Shown piece by piece: positions 16,822-26,145 of a stretch of DNA of 52,644 nucleotides. The number at the start of each line of letters is the position of its first letter. Position 1 is the stretch's first letter. The notes under the pieces were generated by a model. It worked only from the letters and a program-made list of their open reading frames with translations. It ran no database searches and was not told the origin of the DNA. The stretch is from NCBI GenBank assembly GCA_964410675.1, contig CAYPIB010000008.1, positions 1-52,644 of the forward strand. The letters run 5' to 3'. The DNA is from RGIG3040 sp964410675. Its GTDB lineage: Bacteria > Bacillota > Clostridia > Lachnospirales > Lachnospiraceae. A program made the position numbers and the translations under genes.

Positions 16822-17340
16822 ATGTCAAATATTGAAAAAACAGAATCTCTTAATTGCCTTATGGGAATTGATTTTGAATTATTTAAAACGAATATTAATG
16901 GTGTATTTTCAAAATCAGACAATGGTTTTCGAATACTTGTCGCACCGACTGCCTGTGACAACGCTAAAGGAATTAGCTTTGGTGAGATGATAACTGAGAT
17001 GAAAAATGCTTTAGGCAGCGGGGGAGATACAAAGCAAATTGAAAGTTCACTGGAAGGATTATCAAATAGCTCTGGTGGAGGCGCATTCGATGTTAATAAA
17101 TTAAGATTTGAGCTTCGCCAGACCTTCCTTTATATTGAAAACGAAAAAACAACTGAGGGGGGAGAAGCAAAAACAAATGCCGAATTTGCACTTTCTATTT
17201 ATGTAGATTTCTCTGATGCATTGAAAAGCTTAGGATTCTTAAAGTTGAATTCAGTATTCCTTTCGGTTTGGAATACAAAGCGGGTTACGGTTCTGGAAAG
17301 AATGAACATGGGTGAATTTGAAAAGCTTTTACCGGCATAG
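16822..17340 (+). CDS. Unknown protein, first gene of a four-gene operon
   Basis: 172 residues, no signal peptide and no membrane segment. No family recognised. A Gly/Ser-rich loop (about 66-93, including SSGGGAF) separates an N-terminal part from a beta-rich half (FELRQTFLYIENE, NAEFALSIYVDFSDALKSLG, LNSVFLSVWNT). Its alternating hydrophobic strands resemble those of the next gene's product, so the two may assemble. It lies 18 bp upstream of the 1039-residue gene, with RBS AAAGGA. Function unknown. Confidence 0.75.
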   Translation: MSNIEKTESLNCLMGIDFELFKTNINGVFSKSDNGFRILVAPTACDNAKGISFGEMITEMKNALGSGGDTKQIESSLEGLSNSSGGGAFDVNKLRFELRQTFLYIENEKTTEGGEAKTNAEFALSIYVDFSDALKSLGFLKLNSVFLSVWNTKRVTVLERMNMGEFEKLLPA

Positions 17341-17358
17341 TGTGAAAGGCTGATAATT

Positions 17359-20300
17359 ATGGGTACTGAAAAAAACTTAAATACAGGATTTATAGTAAAG
17401 GGAGAGCTGTTTGGATTAGATGCAGCCGGTGCAATAAAATATCAAGATGGAAAGCTGATGATGGCAGGACAACTGGATTTAGCCAAACGTTCACCCAAGG
17501 AGTTTATCAGTCAGGGAATTAATCTGCCACAACAATTAGGGAGCAGTTCATTGCTCCCTAATAAAAAAGGTGGTACAGCATATTTTAGTATTGCTGAAAA
17601 TTCGACACTTCTTATGTTGCAGCTTAACGGTATGATAGTAAATGTAAAGCTTGGAGAAAAATGGTTTATTTATGCAGATATTCACACAAAGAGTATAACG
17701 TGTGAAAACTTTTTTGAAAAACAACTAAAGGTGGTTTTGACTGAACTCGGAATAGAGGACTTTATTTTTTTAATCAAGTCACAGGGTGCAGAGGCAGGCA
17801 ATTTTTCACTGATTGAATGTTATTCAGGCTTAATTTCGCCTGATATTACAATGCTTCAAAGCCAGAGTAAATATGATATTTTAGCAGGGGGAGTATTTAA
17901 TTTAAATGAAACAGCGTTTGGCAGAGGAATAAAGGCATTTGCGGCAATTGATACAATGCGGTTTTTTGCAGGAGGCAGTATTACTCAAAAGACATTTTTC
18001 GCAGCACTCAGTATTGATAAAATTGAGACGAAATTAGTTTTAATTAAAAATCTAAGTTTTGCAATCGCAGCAGGTGGAGGTTTTTCACTTTCGGCAAGTG
18101 GAGAATTTACTTTAAAATTAGACAATCCCATTGGATTTACCGTTGCAGGAACAGTAACAATGTCTTCGTTTATGCTGTCGGCATCATCTGTTAAAGGGAC
18201 AAAATTATATTTAACAAAAAAATTATTTTTTTCAGATTTAATTTTAGGAATCGGAATAGATACATCGGGGCTTATGCTGACCATGTGCGGAAGACTGACA
18301 ACAGATAAAATATCAATCTTTGCGGGATTTAGTCTCTCTATTTCACAGGCCCCGACAATCAACCTAATTACTGCAGCAGTAAGTACCCACACCGGCAGAT
18401 TATCACTGCGTGACTTAATTGTGGATATTGCCGAAATTAACACAACCGGGCTGGATGTGCTGGATATCATTGCAATCAAAGATCTTGATATGAATCACGC
18501 CAAAATAAAAAATACGGTAAGGAAAGATAGTGATGAAAAAAAAGTATTAAGTGAATTTAACGAGGCAGTGCCGTCAGAACTTAAAATAGGACAGGGTAAC
18601 TTGCAGCTGACACCAATGGGAGACAACTATATAGTCACGGATAAAGGTAAAATGAGGCATTACCGCATAGCAAGTGATGGAAAGATTAGTTTAAACTGCC
18701 AAATATTTATCTGCAGTAAGCAAATGCAGTTAGGAGAATATAATGTAAAACCAGGATTTTTTATTTGCGGTGTATTAGAAATATTTAAGTATGATATCCG
18801 CTTTTTGTTTCAGGTCGTTAAGGGGGAAAGCTTAATTGCACTTGTACAGCTGCCTGAAATAAAAATCGGAGGACTCCTTTCGCTGACAAAGTCAGAAAAA
18901 AAACCACCGATTAATCCAATTAATGGTGGTTTAGCCGGTGAACTCATAAAGCCGAATGACAATGGAGGAGTACTTTACATAAATGTATCAAAAAATTCGT
19001 TTAATATGTATGTATCTATATGTTTAAAAGTGCTTAATTTTTTAAAGTTTGACGCTCTTGTAATATTTAGGGATAGGATGGCCTATATAGATGTTGGACT
19101 CGATCTCGGCGGTATCTGTCTTACTGTTCAAGCAGCGGCGGATTATTCAAGCTTTAGTGCAGCTAAATTTGTACTTAAAATTACCTTTGATATCTCAAAG
19201 TTTCGTGAAAAGGTATTAGCAGCTGCGAACTTTTTAAAAGATACGGCACAACAAGTAAAAAATGCAGCAAACCGTGTCATAAATGATTTAGAATGTGCCA
19301 AACGTAAGGTAGATTCGTTACATGGTGAAATTAGTTATAAAAGAAGGCAGATTCAGGATTGTAAGAATAGAATTTCCGATGCCAGGTGGTGGAAAAAGTG
19401 TTTTGTGGCAATTGCTGAAGGAGTCAAGATTTTGGCTTTTGAAGTTGCCATTGCCGGTTTATATGTAGCAATGGGAGTTGCTAAAGCTGCATTAACAATT
19501 GCTCAGGGAATTGTCGGAGCAGCAGGTGCGATTGCTGCCGCAACATTAAAAGCAGCCGCCTTTGTATTAGAAGCAGCGGTAAATGTCTTTATGATTAAGA
19601 GCATGGGATTTGAAATTGATGCAACGAGCAGTCATTTAAAAATAGGAGCAAGCATTAGCTTTATTATTCTTGGAAAAGAAAAAAGCTTTAGAAAAGTACT
19701 TGAAGTAGGAAACAGCTCAATCGAAAGTACCGCTAATAATTTTGTTGATAGTAATATTTCAACTGCAAAGTCGCAAGCTGAGAGCGATATTAAAAATGGA
19801 AACATAAATCGATCACAGGATTTGGGTCTGCCCGAATTTCCGGAAGAATGTGACGATCTCAAGGCCTGCATTGAAAAATATAATAAGGGCAGGGAACTGA
19901 TAGAGCAGTCAAATGATTTATTCATCGAAGTAGAAGAAAGCTATCGGGAAATCTATCAAAATGAAAGTGAAAATGTCCGTACCGATGCCGCCGATTTAAC
20001 AATTGTTCAGCAGGAAATAGAAGAAATGAATTATAATATTTTTTGCAATATCAATGATGAATTCTTTGAAAACTTGAAACAGATTGAAGAGAATGAAAAA
20101 GTGGTTCGGTCTACGGAAATGAATGAAAGCTTTCAAAAGCTGCATAGCTTAAAAAAGCAGGCTGAGGACTTAAAGGTAAACAGAAATAAAGGTACTGGTT
20201 CTTTACTTTGGCGGCTTGAGAAACAAAAACCAATCAAACGACCAAGTAAGGACGTAGTACAAATGGAAAGTCGGGCAAATAGAGAAATGGCAAAAAAGGC

Positions 20301-20478
20301 AAAAGAAATATTAGATGACAAGCTTGGAAGCAAGAAGCAGGATAATGATTTTATTAATCTTGCAAATGAACCAGTAATTAATGAAGCTATTAATTTATTG
20401 CGCCTTTCCGGTAAACGCTCAAAACAGCGTTCAACACCGCCGGCTGGGTATGCAGTAAGAATACCAGATGAAGAATAA
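17359..20478 (+). CDS. Large beta-rich/coiled-coil protein with Ala/Gly-rich hydrophobic segment, unknown function
   Basis: 1039 residues, no signal peptide, no family recognised. Residues 1-610 are almost all short amphipathic strands with repeated Gly turns (FSLSASGEFTLKL, GFTVAGTVTMSSFMLSASS, GLMLTMCGRLTTDKIS), suggesting a long beta-repeat structure. Residues about 615-675 are a coiled coil (KRKVDSLHGEISYKRRQIQD). Residues about 679-747 are a long Ala/Gly-rich hydrophobic helical stretch (FEVAIAGLYVAMGVAKAALT, GIVGAAGAIAAATLKAAA). Residues 835-1005 are again helical and charged, with a basic, Pro-containing tail. This layout is reminiscent of membrane-inserting or lipid-contacting proteins, but that is only inference. 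Neighbours sit 18 and 32 bp away. Confidence 0.85.
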   Translation: MGTEKNLNTGFIVKGELFGLDAAGAIKYQDGKLMMAGQLDLAKRSPKEFISQGINLPQQLGSSSLLPNKKGGTAYFSIAENSTLLMLQLNGMIVNVKLGEKWFIYADIHTKSITCENFFEKQLKVVLTELGIEDFIFLIKSQGAEAGNFSLIECYSGLISPDITMLQSQSKYDILAGGVFNLNETAFGRGIKAFAAIDTMRFFAGGSITQKTFFAALSIDKIETKLVLIKNLSFAIAAGGGFSLSASGEFTLKLDNPIGFTVAGTVTMSSFMLSASSVKGTKLYLTKKLFFSDLILGIGIDTSGLMLTMCGRLTTDKISIFAGFSLSISQAPTINLITAAVSTHTGRLSLRDLIVDIAEINTTGLDVLDIIAIKDLDMNHAKIKNTVRKDSDEKKVLSEFNEAVPSELKIGQGNLQLTPMGDNYIVTDKGKMRHYRIASDGKISLNCQIFICSKQMQLGEYNVKPGFFICGVLEIFKYDIRFLFQVVKGESLIALVQLPEIKIGGLLSLTKSEKKPPINPINGGLAGELIKPNDNGGVLYINVSKNSFNMYVSICLKVLNFLKFDALVIFRDRMAYIDVGLDLGGICLTVQAAADYSSFSAAKFVLKITFDISKFREKVLAAANFLKDTAQQVKNAANRVINDLECAKRKVDSLHGEISYKRRQIQDCKNRISDARWWKKCFVAIAEGVKILAFEVAIAGLYVAMGVAKAALTIAQGIVGAAGAIAAATLKAAAFVLEAAVNVFMIKSMGFEIDATSSHLKIGASISFIILGKEKSFRKVLEVGNSSIESTANNFVDSNISTAKSQAESDIKNGNINRSQDLGLPEFPEECDDLKACIEKYNKGRELIEQSNDLFIEVEESYREIYQNESENVRTDAADLTIVQQEIEEMNYNIFCNINDEFFENLKQIEENEKVVRSTEMNESFQKLHSLKKQAEDLKVNRNKGTGSLLWRLEKQKPIKRPSKDVVQMESRANREMAKKAKEILDDKLGSKKQDNDFINLANEPVINEAINLLRLSGKRSKQRSTPPAGYAVRIPDEE

Positions 20479-20510
20479 CAATTGTTATTGAATTAGAAAG
20501 GATGAAGATT

Positions 20511-21689
20511 ATGCATAAAGATTTTCACTTATACGGAACGTATCTTGCAGCAAGAATTGCGGGGTTTGAACATTTAGACGCAAGTAAAATTGCCTCAGCA
20601 GCACAGGCAGTCGATGATTTTTCATACGAATCAGAATATAAATCGGTACAAAAGGATGGTATTTATAATATGTTCTTGGATGGCATGAGGTATCGAAAGG
20701 ATGATCCGGATTATTACAAAAAAATGAAATCTTGCCCGGAACGATATTTGGTGAGGTCGCTATGGACTTGCTTCCATTTTCTTCCCGGTCAAATGGATGC
20801 ACCGGATATTGAGTTAGGTTCGGAGAAACTAAGGGCAGAAAGCAAGTATATTACTCGTCCCAGTGGGAAGCTGTATGATTATTTGAAAACAATGCTTTTA
20901 TCATATCGTGGTAATATACCGACAGTTTTGGAGGAAAAGGATGATGTGTTTGCTCGTATTGGTGTTGCGCTTCATGTCCTTGCTGATACATATGCCCATG
21001 AGGGTTTTTGCGGAATGGATTCTCAATTAAATATAGCCCGTAATATTAAGGTAACTGATATAAATGAAGATTTGGGGGTTTTCATTGCATCAACAAGACA
21101 TGCTCCGGTGAAATTGGCAAAGGTTCTTGATTTTGCCAGTATAGGTCATGGAACCGCAGGACATATACCTGATATCTCATGGATTACTTATGATATAGAA
21201 TATATGAATCAGTCAGAAAGGAAAACAATTCGAAAGAATAATCCGGAAATTTTTGCTAAAGCCTTTGCTGAGATAACATGTATTCTTCGTCATATTTGTG
21301 GTGGAAATTATGTAGATTATAAGCAGCGTGAACTTGAATATTTAAACAATACTATTAAAACAAGTATTGAAGTTATGGGGGCAAACTTAAAAAATGATAA
21401 ATTATTTAAATATAGTATGTTAAAGGAAAAAAATGATACTGCCTTTCGAGATATGATTAATTCAAATCTCTTTGAACTTGATATGCAGTGCAAATCAGAT
21501 TTTATAAAAAGATTATATGAGCAGTATTTAAAAAATATTGAGGATGATTTTACAAACCCCCTCAATCAACAAGCATCACAGTTCGAAAAAATGGAAGAAA
21601 ACAGCTTCACCAATGCTCTTATGTGGCATCGTAGTAATGTAATGGAAATTATTTTTGAACACAGTCCAGAATTTCCGGAACATGTTTAA
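20511..21689 (+). CDS. DUF6765-like predicted metal-dependent protein
   Basis: 392 residues. It begins MHKDFHLYGTYLAARIAGF and carries ASAAQAVDDF and ALHVLADTYAHEGFCG. The HxxxDxxxH pattern (about His155, Asp159, His163 in this numbering) recalls the all-helical zinc phospholipase C / S1-P1 nuclease fold. I place it in the DUF6765 group from memory; enzymatic activity is not shown. An ATG at 20502 lies inside the RBS AAAGGATG, so the ATG at 20511, 9 bp from AAAGG, is preferred. It is the third gene of the operon, 8 bp before the protease gene. Confidence 0.7.
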   Translation: MHKDFHLYGTYLAARIAGFEHLDASKIASAAQAVDDFSYESEYKSVQKDGIYNMFLDGMRYRKDDPDYYKKMKSCPERYLVRSLWTCFHFLPGQMDAPDIELGSEKLRAESKYITRPSGKLYDYLKTMLLSYRGNIPTVLEEKDDVFARIGVALHVLADTYAHEGFCGMDSQLNIARNIKVTDINEDLGVFIASTRHAPVKLAKVLDFASIGHGTAGHIPDISWITYDIEYMNQSERKTIRKNNPEIFAKAFAEITCILRHICGGNYVDYKQRELEYLNNTIKTSIEVMGANLKNDKLFKYSMLKEKNDTAFRDMINSNLFELDMQCKSDFIKRLYEQYLKNIEDDFTNPLNQQASQFEKMEENSFTNALMWHRSNVMEIIFEHSPEFPEHV

Positions 21690-21697
21690 GGAGCGAA

Positions 21698-23557
21698 ATG
21701 GACAAGCAAAAAAATAATAAGAATAAATTGGCAATTTTAGGAGTTTTAGCGATGACTGCCTTTGCCGGAACGTCTTTATTAACCTTAAATCCGGCGGAGC
21801 AGAAGTCGGTTAATGACTTTACCCTAATGATTTATATGAATGGCTCAGATTTAGAATCCAGACATCATCTTGCTTCGGATGACCTTGCAGAGATGACTCA
21901 AACCCTTCCGCCGGAGGGGTTTGAGACTGTCATATTAACAGGGGGAACCCAATTGTGGCATAGCAATGACATAGATGAACAAAGCCTTTCTATTCATACG
22001 GTAACGGAGTCTGGCTTTAGCACAGTAAAAAAGTCAGAGCCAAACAGTATGGGAGATTCTGATACACTGACAAAATTTTTACAATATACAATAGAGGAGC
22101 ATCCAGCAAAACAATATGGACTCTTATTTTGGAATCATGGCAATGGCTCTGTCAATGGATTTGGTTATGATGAGTTATATGATTACGATTCCCTGACACT
22201 TATGGAACTTGAAGAGGGATTAAAGAAAGGTGCAGAAGAAAAACAGCTTGCATTTATTGGATTTGATGCGTGCTTAATGGCAAATGTGGAAGTAGCCGAT
22301 GCTGTTTCCCCATATGCGGATTATTTGATTGCATCACAGGAGCTGGAACCCGGAGAGGGGTGGAACTATAACGGCTTTTTACCAATGATGTATGAAAATG
22401 GGTTTAACGTGGAGGAGACATTAAAAACCATTGCCGATGATTTTGTGGAAATTGAGCATTCCGAAGAGATGAGAACTCTGTCGGTAATTGATTTGAAAAA
22501 GTACCATAGTCTAAATCGAGCATTAAATCAGTTTAGTATGGAATTGTTAAAAGAGCTGGGTGAAGATAAATTTACGGAAATTGCTGAAAGGCGGAGCAGA
22601 ATAAAAGCATTTGGTCAGCCGGGTTTTTTATACAATGGCCCTGACATGATAGATATAAAGGATATGGCAAATCAGTTTAGCGAATTACTTCCGGCTGAGA
22701 CGGATGCAATTAAAAAAGCCTTAGAGGATTGTGTCGTTGCTGCTTGCGGAAATGAGGCGGCTGGAATTAATGGCGGCCTGTCGATTTACTTTCCATATCA
22801 GAATAAAAGACTGGCGAAATCAGCAGACAGTTATTTTAATTACAATTTTAATAAATTTTATCAAAATATGATAACCGGCTTTACCGAAAAACTACTAGAA
22901 GATTCCAAGAAGCCAAAGGACTTAAAAGCAGAAAAGGATTATAAAATCGGCGATATTCAATTGGTACTGAGCGAAATTAAGGATATTGATAAAATATATG
23001 CAGTGCTGCTTCGCAAGTTAGATAATGACTATATTGTTTATGGATATGACAGCGATATTGATATTGATTTTGATACCGGTACAATAAGCTCTAATTTTTC
23101 AGGTGAGTGGCTGACCTTAAATGGTATCGCAGTCTGTGTTTATACAAGAGAGCATAATGATGAGATTATAACGTATACTGTGCCGATATTACTAAATGAA
23201 GAATTGGCTGAGCTTGTTATTACATATGATGAGGAAAGTCCTCAAGGTATTGTAAAAGGAATTCGCATAATAGGCGAAATATCAGGCAAGGGCTATGCTG
23301 GTTTAGAGCAGGGGGATAAAATAACCATTTTATATGAAGTGTACCAATCAAGTCCGGAAGCTAATCTGGAAGAGAAGCATGGAAATCTTAAAAATAAATA
23401 TTATGAGGGAGATGTCATCGAATATACCGGTGATGAAAATTTTTTTCAGGTAGACATTGGGGCGGTTCCGGGAGGAGTGTATCGCTTTGGATTCAGCGTT
23501 GTCGATTTTTACCAAAATCAGTATTATACTAATTTTTATAATTATAAGGTTAAATAA
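21698..23557 (+). CDS. Clostripain family (C11) cysteine peptidase, membrane-anchored or secreted
   Basis: 619 residues. An N-terminal hydrophobic signal/anchor (about 11-30) is followed by the C11 caspase-like domain (about 40-400). The catalytic dyad is visible: His147 in FWNHGNGS and Cys192 in IGFDACLMANVE. The C-terminal third is beta-rich and probably accessory. Clostripain-type enzymes cut after Arg or Lys. It is the last gene of the operon with the 1039-residue protein, so it may process that protein or its target outside the cell. A strong terminator follows directly. Confidence 0.93.
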   Translation: MDKQKNNKNKLAILGVLAMTAFAGTSLLTLNPAEQKSVNDFTLMIYMNGSDLESRHHLASDDLAEMTQTLPPEGFETVILTGGTQLWHSNDIDEQSLSIHTVTESGFSTVKKSEPNSMGDSDTLTKFLQYTIEEHPAKQYGLLFWNHGNGSVNGFGYDELYDYDSLTLMELEEGLKKGAEEKQLAFIGFDACLMANVEVADAVSPYADYLIASQELEPGEGWNYNGFLPMMYENGFNVEETLKTIADDFVEIEHSEEMRTLSVIDLKKYHSLNRALNQFSMELLKELGEDKFTEIAERRSRIKAFGQPGFLYNGPDMIDIKDMANQFSELLPAETDAIKKALEDCVVAACGNEAAGINGGLSIYFPYQNKRLAKSADSYFNYNFNKFYQNMITGFTEKLLEDSKKPKDLKAEKDYKIGDIQLVLSEIKDIDKIYAVLLRKLDNDYIVYGYDSDIDIDFDTGTISSNFSGEWLTLNGIAVCVYTREHNDEIITYTVPILLNEELAELVITYDEESPQGIVKGIRIIGEISGKGYAGLEQGDKITILYEVYQSSPEANLEEKHGNLKNKYYEGDVIEYTGDENFFQVDIGAVPGGVYRFGFSVVDFYQNQYYTNFYNYKVK

Positions 23558-23599
23558 AAAAGGATCCTCTTTCACAAATTGAGAAAGGGGATTCTTTTT
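23557..23599 (+). terminator. Terminator of the 16822-23557 operon
   Basis: AAAAAGGATCCTCTTTC (23557-23573) pairs, with mismatches, with GAAAGGGGATTCTTTTT (23583-23599). It begins within the protease stop codon. Confidence 0.8.
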
Positions 23600-23687
23600 A
23601 CAATGAATAAACTACTTGCCGAACAATTTGTATTACAGTATAATAGAAAAATCATATTAAAACACTAGGAAAAGGGGAGAGCAGACG

Positions 23688-24842
23688 ATGGTGAATGAAA
23701 AAAGATTAGTAGATGAGTTTTCAAAGCTTGTTGCAATTGATGCAGAAACTTACGAAGAAAGAAAAATGGCGGATTACCTGCTGTATAAATTAAAGCATTT
23801 AGGTCTTAGTGCCGAGGAAGATAATACCGGAGAGCTGCTTGCCGGTAAAAACGGGACGGATAAAAGTAAATCGGCAGGAAATATTTATGCCTGCTTAAAG
23901 GGGAAAAAATCCGGTGAACCTATTTTATTATCCGCTCATATGGATACGGTGCGGCCTGGCAAAGGGAAGCAGGCGGTGATTCATGAAGACGGGAAAGTAA
24001 CGTCTGGCGGAAAGACAGTGCTTGGTGCTGATGATTATGCCGGAGTTGCGGCAATTTTAGAAGCATTGCATGTTATCAAAGAAAATAATATCCTGCATCC
24101 TGATGTAGAAGTATTATTTATGGCGGCGGAGGAATCGTATTGCCAAGGGAGCAGACATTTTGATTATTCCAAGGTGAGGTCTAAAATGGCATATACATTT
24201 GATTTAAGCGGTAATGTCGGGACAGCTGCAATTTCAGCACCGTCTATTCTATCATTAAAAATAAAAGTAACGGGTAAAAAGGCACATGCCGGTTTTTGCC
24301 CGCAGCAGGGAATTCATGCAATTAAAATAGCTGCAAATGCTATTTCTAAAATTGAAAATGGTTTTATAGATGATGACACAACAGTTAACTTGGGAACAAT
24401 TCATGGCGGAACGGCAACAAATATTGTTCCGGACGAATGTATCATTTTAGGTGAAATTAGAAGTATGGTTCACGAGAAAGCAATAGGACAAGCGGAAACA
24501 ATTAAAGCTATTTTTGTAAGGGAAGCTAAAACACTTGGCGGTGAGGTGAGTGTTGATGTGGTCGAGGAATTTAAAGCTTATCGTATCCGTGAAGAAGAGA
24601 AGGTCGTACAGCACTTTTTAAATGTTTGTAGAAAGAAGGGGCTTGAGAGTAAGTTGACTGAAACGTTTGGCGGCAGTGATAACAATCATTTTGTGGCAAA
24701 TGGGATTCGCGGAATCGTAGTTGCCTGTGCGATGAATGAGGTCCATACGACAAATGAATACACGACAATCGAGGAATTAAAAAGGAGTGCTCAAATAGCA
24801 CTTGGCCTCATAACTGAGGAAAGAAATAATACAATCAAATAA
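23688..24842 (+). CDS. M20 family metallopeptidase, peptidase T-like
   Basis: 384 residues. Zinc ligands of the PepT/M20B family are in place: LLSAHMDTV (His, Asp), GADDYAG (Asp), AAEESYCQGS (Glu-Glu) and the C-terminal GGSDNNHF His. The dimerisation domain lies between about 185 and 300 (KKAHAGFCPQQGIHAI). PepT-like enzymes are cytoplasmic aminopeptidases acting on tripeptides. RBS AGGGGAG. It is monocistronic between two terminators, just upstream of the sulfur operon. Confidence 0.93.
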   Translation: MVNEKRLVDEFSKLVAIDAETYEERKMADYLLYKLKHLGLSAEEDNTGELLAGKNGTDKSKSAGNIYACLKGKKSGEPILLSAHMDTVRPGKGKQAVIHEDGKVTSGGKTVLGADDYAGVAAILEALHVIKENNILHPDVEVLFMAAEESYCQGSRHFDYSKVRSKMAYTFDLSGNVGTAAISAPSILSLKIKVTGKKAHAGFCPQQGIHAIKIAANAISKIENGFIDDDTTVNLGTIHGGTATNIVPDECIILGEIRSMVHEKAIGQAETIKAIFVREAKTLGGEVSVDVVEEFKAYRIREEEKVVQHFLNVCRKKGLESKLTETFGGSDNNHFVANGIRGIVVACAMNEVHTTNEYTTIEELKRSAQIALGLITEERNNTIK

Positions 24843-24864
24843 GATAAAGATATAGAATAATATG

Positions 24865-24908
24865 TTGCAGCTGGTTATAAGAAAAACTTATTGCCAGCTG
24901 TAATTTTT
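24865..24908 (+). terminator. Terminator after the PepT-like gene
   Basis: TTGCAGCTGG (24865-24874) pairs with CCAGCTGTAA (24894-24903) with TTATAAG/CTTATT inside, followed by TTTTT. Confidence 0.8.
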
Positions 24909-24940
24909 ATATATTATACAATACCATACTAGAATGGTAT
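24891..24940 (+). promoter_or_regulatory. Tentative promoter and palindromic operator of the thiol operon
   Basis: ATACCAT (24921-24927) and ATGGTAT (24934-24940) form a perfect 7-bp inverted repeat around ACTAGA. A weak promoter, TTGCCA (24891-24896), 18 bp, TATACA (24915-24920), would start transcription inside it, fitting a repressor site. The ATACC...GGTAT form recalls Rrf2-family operators; CymR, the cysteine regulator, belongs to that family. Inference only. Confidence 0.4.
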
Positions 24941-24986
24941 GATATGTTCATGTCAAGACAACATGACAAAACAAGGAGGAACAGAT

Positions 24987-25052
24987 ATGTTAAAAAAAAT
25001 TAAAAATTATAAATCAATCAAGAGAAAAGCTTGCGTCATGTGTTGCTGTTAA
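24987..25052 (+). CDS. Cysteine-rich leader peptide
   Basis: A 21-codon frame: ATG 24987, TAA 25050, preceded at ideal distance by AAGGAGG. The peptide is Lys-rich (MLKKIKNYKSIKRK) and ends ACVMCCC, four Cys in the last six residues, with three tandem Cys codons (TGT TGC TGT) just before the stop. The strong RBS and codon run point to a ribosome-stalling leader sensing charged tRNA-Cys, as described for Cys-rich upstream ORFs in other bacteria. It lies 43 bp upstream of an operon with a predicted amino acid importer and thiol enzymes. No classical terminator is seen between it and the first gene. Confidence 0.75.
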   Translation: MLKKIKNYKSIKRKACVMCCC

Positions 25053-25095
25053 ATTTGAATCGTTCATTAATTTTAACAGAAGAGAGGGAAATAAG

Positions 25096-26121
25096 ATGGC
25101 ATTAGGTAAAGATTTCATCAAAGAAAATATAGAGAATGAAAAAATTGCATTTGGTAAGGTGGCAACAACAGAAGATACACATGAGGTTTCCGAAACAGGA
25201 GCCTTTGTGAGACAGGAAAATTACTTTGTAACACCCTTTGGAGAACAAGAAGGAGAGCTGCCGATAGAGGCAGGAAGATATAGACTTATCTGGACAGCGC
25301 TTTGTCCCTGGGCAACGAGGCAAATAATAGCTATTAAGCTCTTAGGTCTGGAAAATGTTATCAGTGTTGGTGAGGTAAGCCCCGTGAGAACGGAAAATGG
25401 ATGGGAATTCTCACTGGATGAGGGGGGAGTTGATCCGGTATTAAATATAAAATTTCTTCCGGAGATATATGCCGAAACGGATGCTGATTATTCCGGAAGA
25501 GCTACCGTACCCGCTATCGTTGATTTAAAAACAAGAAAGGTAGTTAATAACGATTATCACCACCTAACAAACTACTGGGAGACAGTATGGAAGCCATTTC
25601 ATAAAGAAGGCGCCCCGGATTTGTATCCAAAAGAGCTTCAAGCAGAAATTGATGAGTTGAATGTAATTTTATTTAATGACGTTAATAACGGAGTATATAA
25701 AGCAGGATTTGCACAATCACAAGAAGAGTATGAAAAGAACTATGATATCGTGTTTAGCAGACTTGACTGGCTGGAGGAACGACTTTCTAATAATAGATTT
25801 TTGTTTGGTGACTATATTACCGATTCTGATATTCGTTTGTATGTAACACTGGCAAGGTTTGATGCAGCTTATTATTTCAGCCACAAAACGAATCGAAATC
25901 GGATTGCCGATTACGATAATCTATGGAACTATGCAAAGGAATTGTATACAATACCGGCATTTAGAGAAGCAACAGACTTTGATGCAATTAAGAGAGGTTA
26001 TCTTCTGGGAAGTCATGCGCACAATCCATATAATATCCTGCCGAAGGGCCCGGATGTATCTATATGGGAAGAACCAAATAACCGTGATGAGAAGTTTGGA
26101 AAAATAAAATTTAAATACTAA
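25096..26121 (+). CDS. Glutathionyl-hydroquinone reductase-like protein (Xi-class GST family), copy 1
   Basis: 341 residues, matching ECM4/YqjG-type Xi-class GSTs. The thioredoxin-fold N-terminal half has the canonical catalytic motif CPWA (Cys70 in TALCPWATRQ), then ATVPAIVDLKT and VNNDYHHLTNYWETVW. The helical C-terminal domain carries RFLFGDYITDSDIRLYVTLA. Known members use this Cys to remove glutathione from quinone conjugates. Clostridia usually lack glutathione, so another thiol such as cysteine may be used. First of three paralogues in the operon; RBS GAGAGGG. Confidence 0.9.
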   Translation: MALGKDFIKENIENEKIAFGKVATTEDTHEVSETGAFVRQENYFVTPFGEQEGELPIEAGRYRLIWTALCPWATRQIIAIKLLGLENVISVGEVSPVRTENGWEFSLDEGGVDPVLNIKFLPEIYAETDADYSGRATVPAIVDLKTRKVVNNDYHHLTNYWETVWKPFHKEGAPDLYPKELQAEIDELNVILFNDVNNGVYKAGFAQSQEEYEKNYDIVFSRLDWLEERLSNNRFLFGDYITDSDIRLYVTLARFDAAYYFSHKTNRNRIADYDNLWNYAKELYTIPAFREATDFDAIKRGYLLGSHAHNPYNILPKGPDVSIWEEPNNRDEKFGKIKFKY

Positions 26122-26145
26122 ATAGTAGAAAATGAGGAATATAAA

